DNA from: an uncultured Rhodanobacteraceae bacterium
GTDB lineage: Bacteria > Pseudomonadota > Gammaproteobacteria > Xanthomonadales > Rhodanobacteraceae
Direction: 5' to 3'
Assembly: GCA_913053815.1 (NCBI GenBank)
Contig: CAJXGK010000084.1
Span: 1-7,478 of the forward strand
Length of the DNA: 7,478 nt
The translations under genes and the position numbers were made by a program. Shown here piece by piece: positions 6,727 to 7,478 of this stretch. Below the pieces are notes generated by a model. It made no database searches, was not told where the DNA came from, and was given only the letters and a program-made list of their open reading frames with translations. The first letter of the stretch is position 1. Each line of letters starts with the position of its first letter.

Positions 6727-6800
6727 ATCCCTCATTTTCCAGGATGGACCAGGATGGCCGTTACCGCCATCGACCACCTTTTTTCTGAGTCCGAACCACG
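6727..6800 (+). other. rpmF-fabH spacer, possible plsX remnant
   Basis: plsX normally sits here between rpmF and fabH. Only 74 bases are present. They contain AGGA (6741-6744) and an ATG at 6754 whose first codons read MAVTAID-H, like the start of many PlsX proteins (roughly VTxAIDAMGGDH), after which the similarity ends. That frame runs on over fabH to 7026 and is not a believable gene. GATGGC (6753-6758) and GCCATC (6766-6771) can form a hairpin, followed after seven bases by a T6 run (6779-6784). The remnant reading is an inference from a very short match. Confidence 0.3.
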
Positions 6801-7478
6801 ATGTACTCACGTATTACCGGAACGGGAAGTTATCTGCCTAGCCATGTGGTCACTAACGCTGATCTTGAGCGTACGGTGGAAACTACCGATGCATGGATAC
6901 GCAGCCGTACGGGTATTCGTGAACGGCGCAAGGCTGCGGAGGGTGAAACTACCGGTGATTTGGCCTACCAGGCTTCAGTACGGGCTTTGGAAGCGGCGGG
7001 GGTCGATGCCGCTGATCTTGATCTGATCATACTGGGTACCACTACGCCCGATCTGATCTTTCCATCCACAGCCTGCTTGTTACAGCATCGGCTGGGCGCT
7101 AACGGCTGCGCCGCGTTCGATGTGAACGCAGCCTGTTCAGGCTTCATGTATGCGCTGGGTATTGCGGACCAATTCGTGCGTGGCGGGAGTGTCCGCAAGG
7201 CGCTGGTAGTGGGTTCCGAAACCCTGTCCCGGATGCTGGATTGGAGTGATCGCTCCACTTGCGTCCTGTTTGGTGATGGTGCTGGCGCGGTAGTACTGGA
7301 AGCTAGCGAGGCAGCAGGGATTATAACGACCAAGCTGCACGCCGACGGAGCCTACAAGGACCTTCTTTATAACCCGGTTGGGGTTTCGGTAGGCTTTCTC
7401 GATGAGCCCAATCACGGCGTCCTTCTTCACGTGCTGGGCGTTCTTCGACGTCGGGGTCGGAGCGAGCCAAGAGACCGT
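6801..7478 (+). CDS. fabH: 3-oxoacyl-ACP synthase III (KAS III), partial
   Basis: This is the 5' part of FabH, which condenses acetyl-CoA with malonyl-ACP to start type II fatty acid synthesis. About 226 of roughly 320 codons are present; the window ends inside the gene. The start [13 protein letters not shown] is typical. Other family blocks are [14 protein letters not shown] at 30-43, the catalytic Cys112 in VNAACSGF (Cys112 is also the E. coli position), [16 protein letters not shown] at about 135-150, the glycine-rich [11 protein letters not shown] near 155-165, and [11 protein letters not shown] near 180. The later catalytic His and Asn lie beyond the window. After about 7430 the expected GNEVFK region is not found and an Arg-rich sequence follows, suggesting an indel or bad end sequence. 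No strong Shine-Dalgarno precedes ATG; expression with yceD and rpmF is likely. Confidence 0.96.
   Translation, partial: MYSRITGTGSYLPSHVVTNADLERTVETTDAWIRSRTGIRERRKAAEGETTGDLAYQASVRALEAAGVDAADLDLIILGTTTPDLIFPSTACLLQHRLGANGCAAFDVNAACSGFMYALGIADQFVRGGSVRKALVVGSETLSRMLDWSDRSTCVLFGDGAGAVVLEASEAAGIITTKLHADGAYKDLLYNPVGVSVGFLDEPNHGVLLHVLGVLRRRGRSEPRDR

Noticed and set aside
6753..6784. Hairpin plus T6 as an intrinsic terminator between rpmF and fabH
   Set aside because: The stem has only six pairs and seven bases separate it from the T run, which does not fit an efficient terminator.
6754..7026. 90-codon open frame starting MAVTAID
   Set aside because: All but its first codons lies out of frame over the conserved fabH. 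Only the start is of interest, as a possible plsX remnant.

Overview
The window is a 7.5 kb chromosomal fragment that looks like a gammaproteobacterium of moderately high GC. The reasons are a YceF-type Maf protein next to yceD-rpmF-fabH, a Slp-type outer-membrane lipoprotein, and a MoxR / DUF58 / TgpA transglutaminase operon close to the one I recall from Pseudomonas. No phage, insertion sequence, CRISPR, tRNA or rRNA signal is visible. Family assignments come from recognising motifs and remembered homologues; no search was run.

Layout. The left three quarters read on the minus strand. In transcription order they hold a small membrane-anchored coiled-coil protein of unknown function, yceF (nucleotide pyrophosphatase), a gap of about 160 bases, moxR (AAA+ ATPase), a DUF58 protein, tgpA (membrane transglutaminase) and slp (lipoprotein). 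Three junctions (unknown protein/yceF, moxR/DUF58, DUF58/tgpA) are ATGA overlaps, so these genes are probably translationally coupled. slp follows tgpA after 46 bases, carries its own strong ribosome binding site and has a hairpin just upstream. The leftmost 154 bases are non-coding and hold a short tandem repeat and an ATTCCC-N8-GGGAAT dispersed-repeat hairpin. From 6001 rightwards the plus strand holds yceD, rpmF (ribosomal protein L32) and the 5' part of fabH, which runs off the window end.

How the genes work together. MoxR ATPases usually act on DUF58 or VWA partners. Beside TgpA they form an envelope-associated module of a chaperone ATPase, a membrane protein and a periplasmic transglutaminase-like domain, and slp may be a further envelope member. 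The plus-strand group is the ribosome / fatty-acid-initiation cluster, but the plsX gene normally found between rpmF and fabH is missing.

I did not find a convincing undescribed system. The items most worth a second look are an excess of the palindrome GGTACC in all codon phases, the missing plsX with a possible scar, the loss of FabH-like sequence in the last 50 bases, and the near-zero gap between the divergent genes at 5991/6001.
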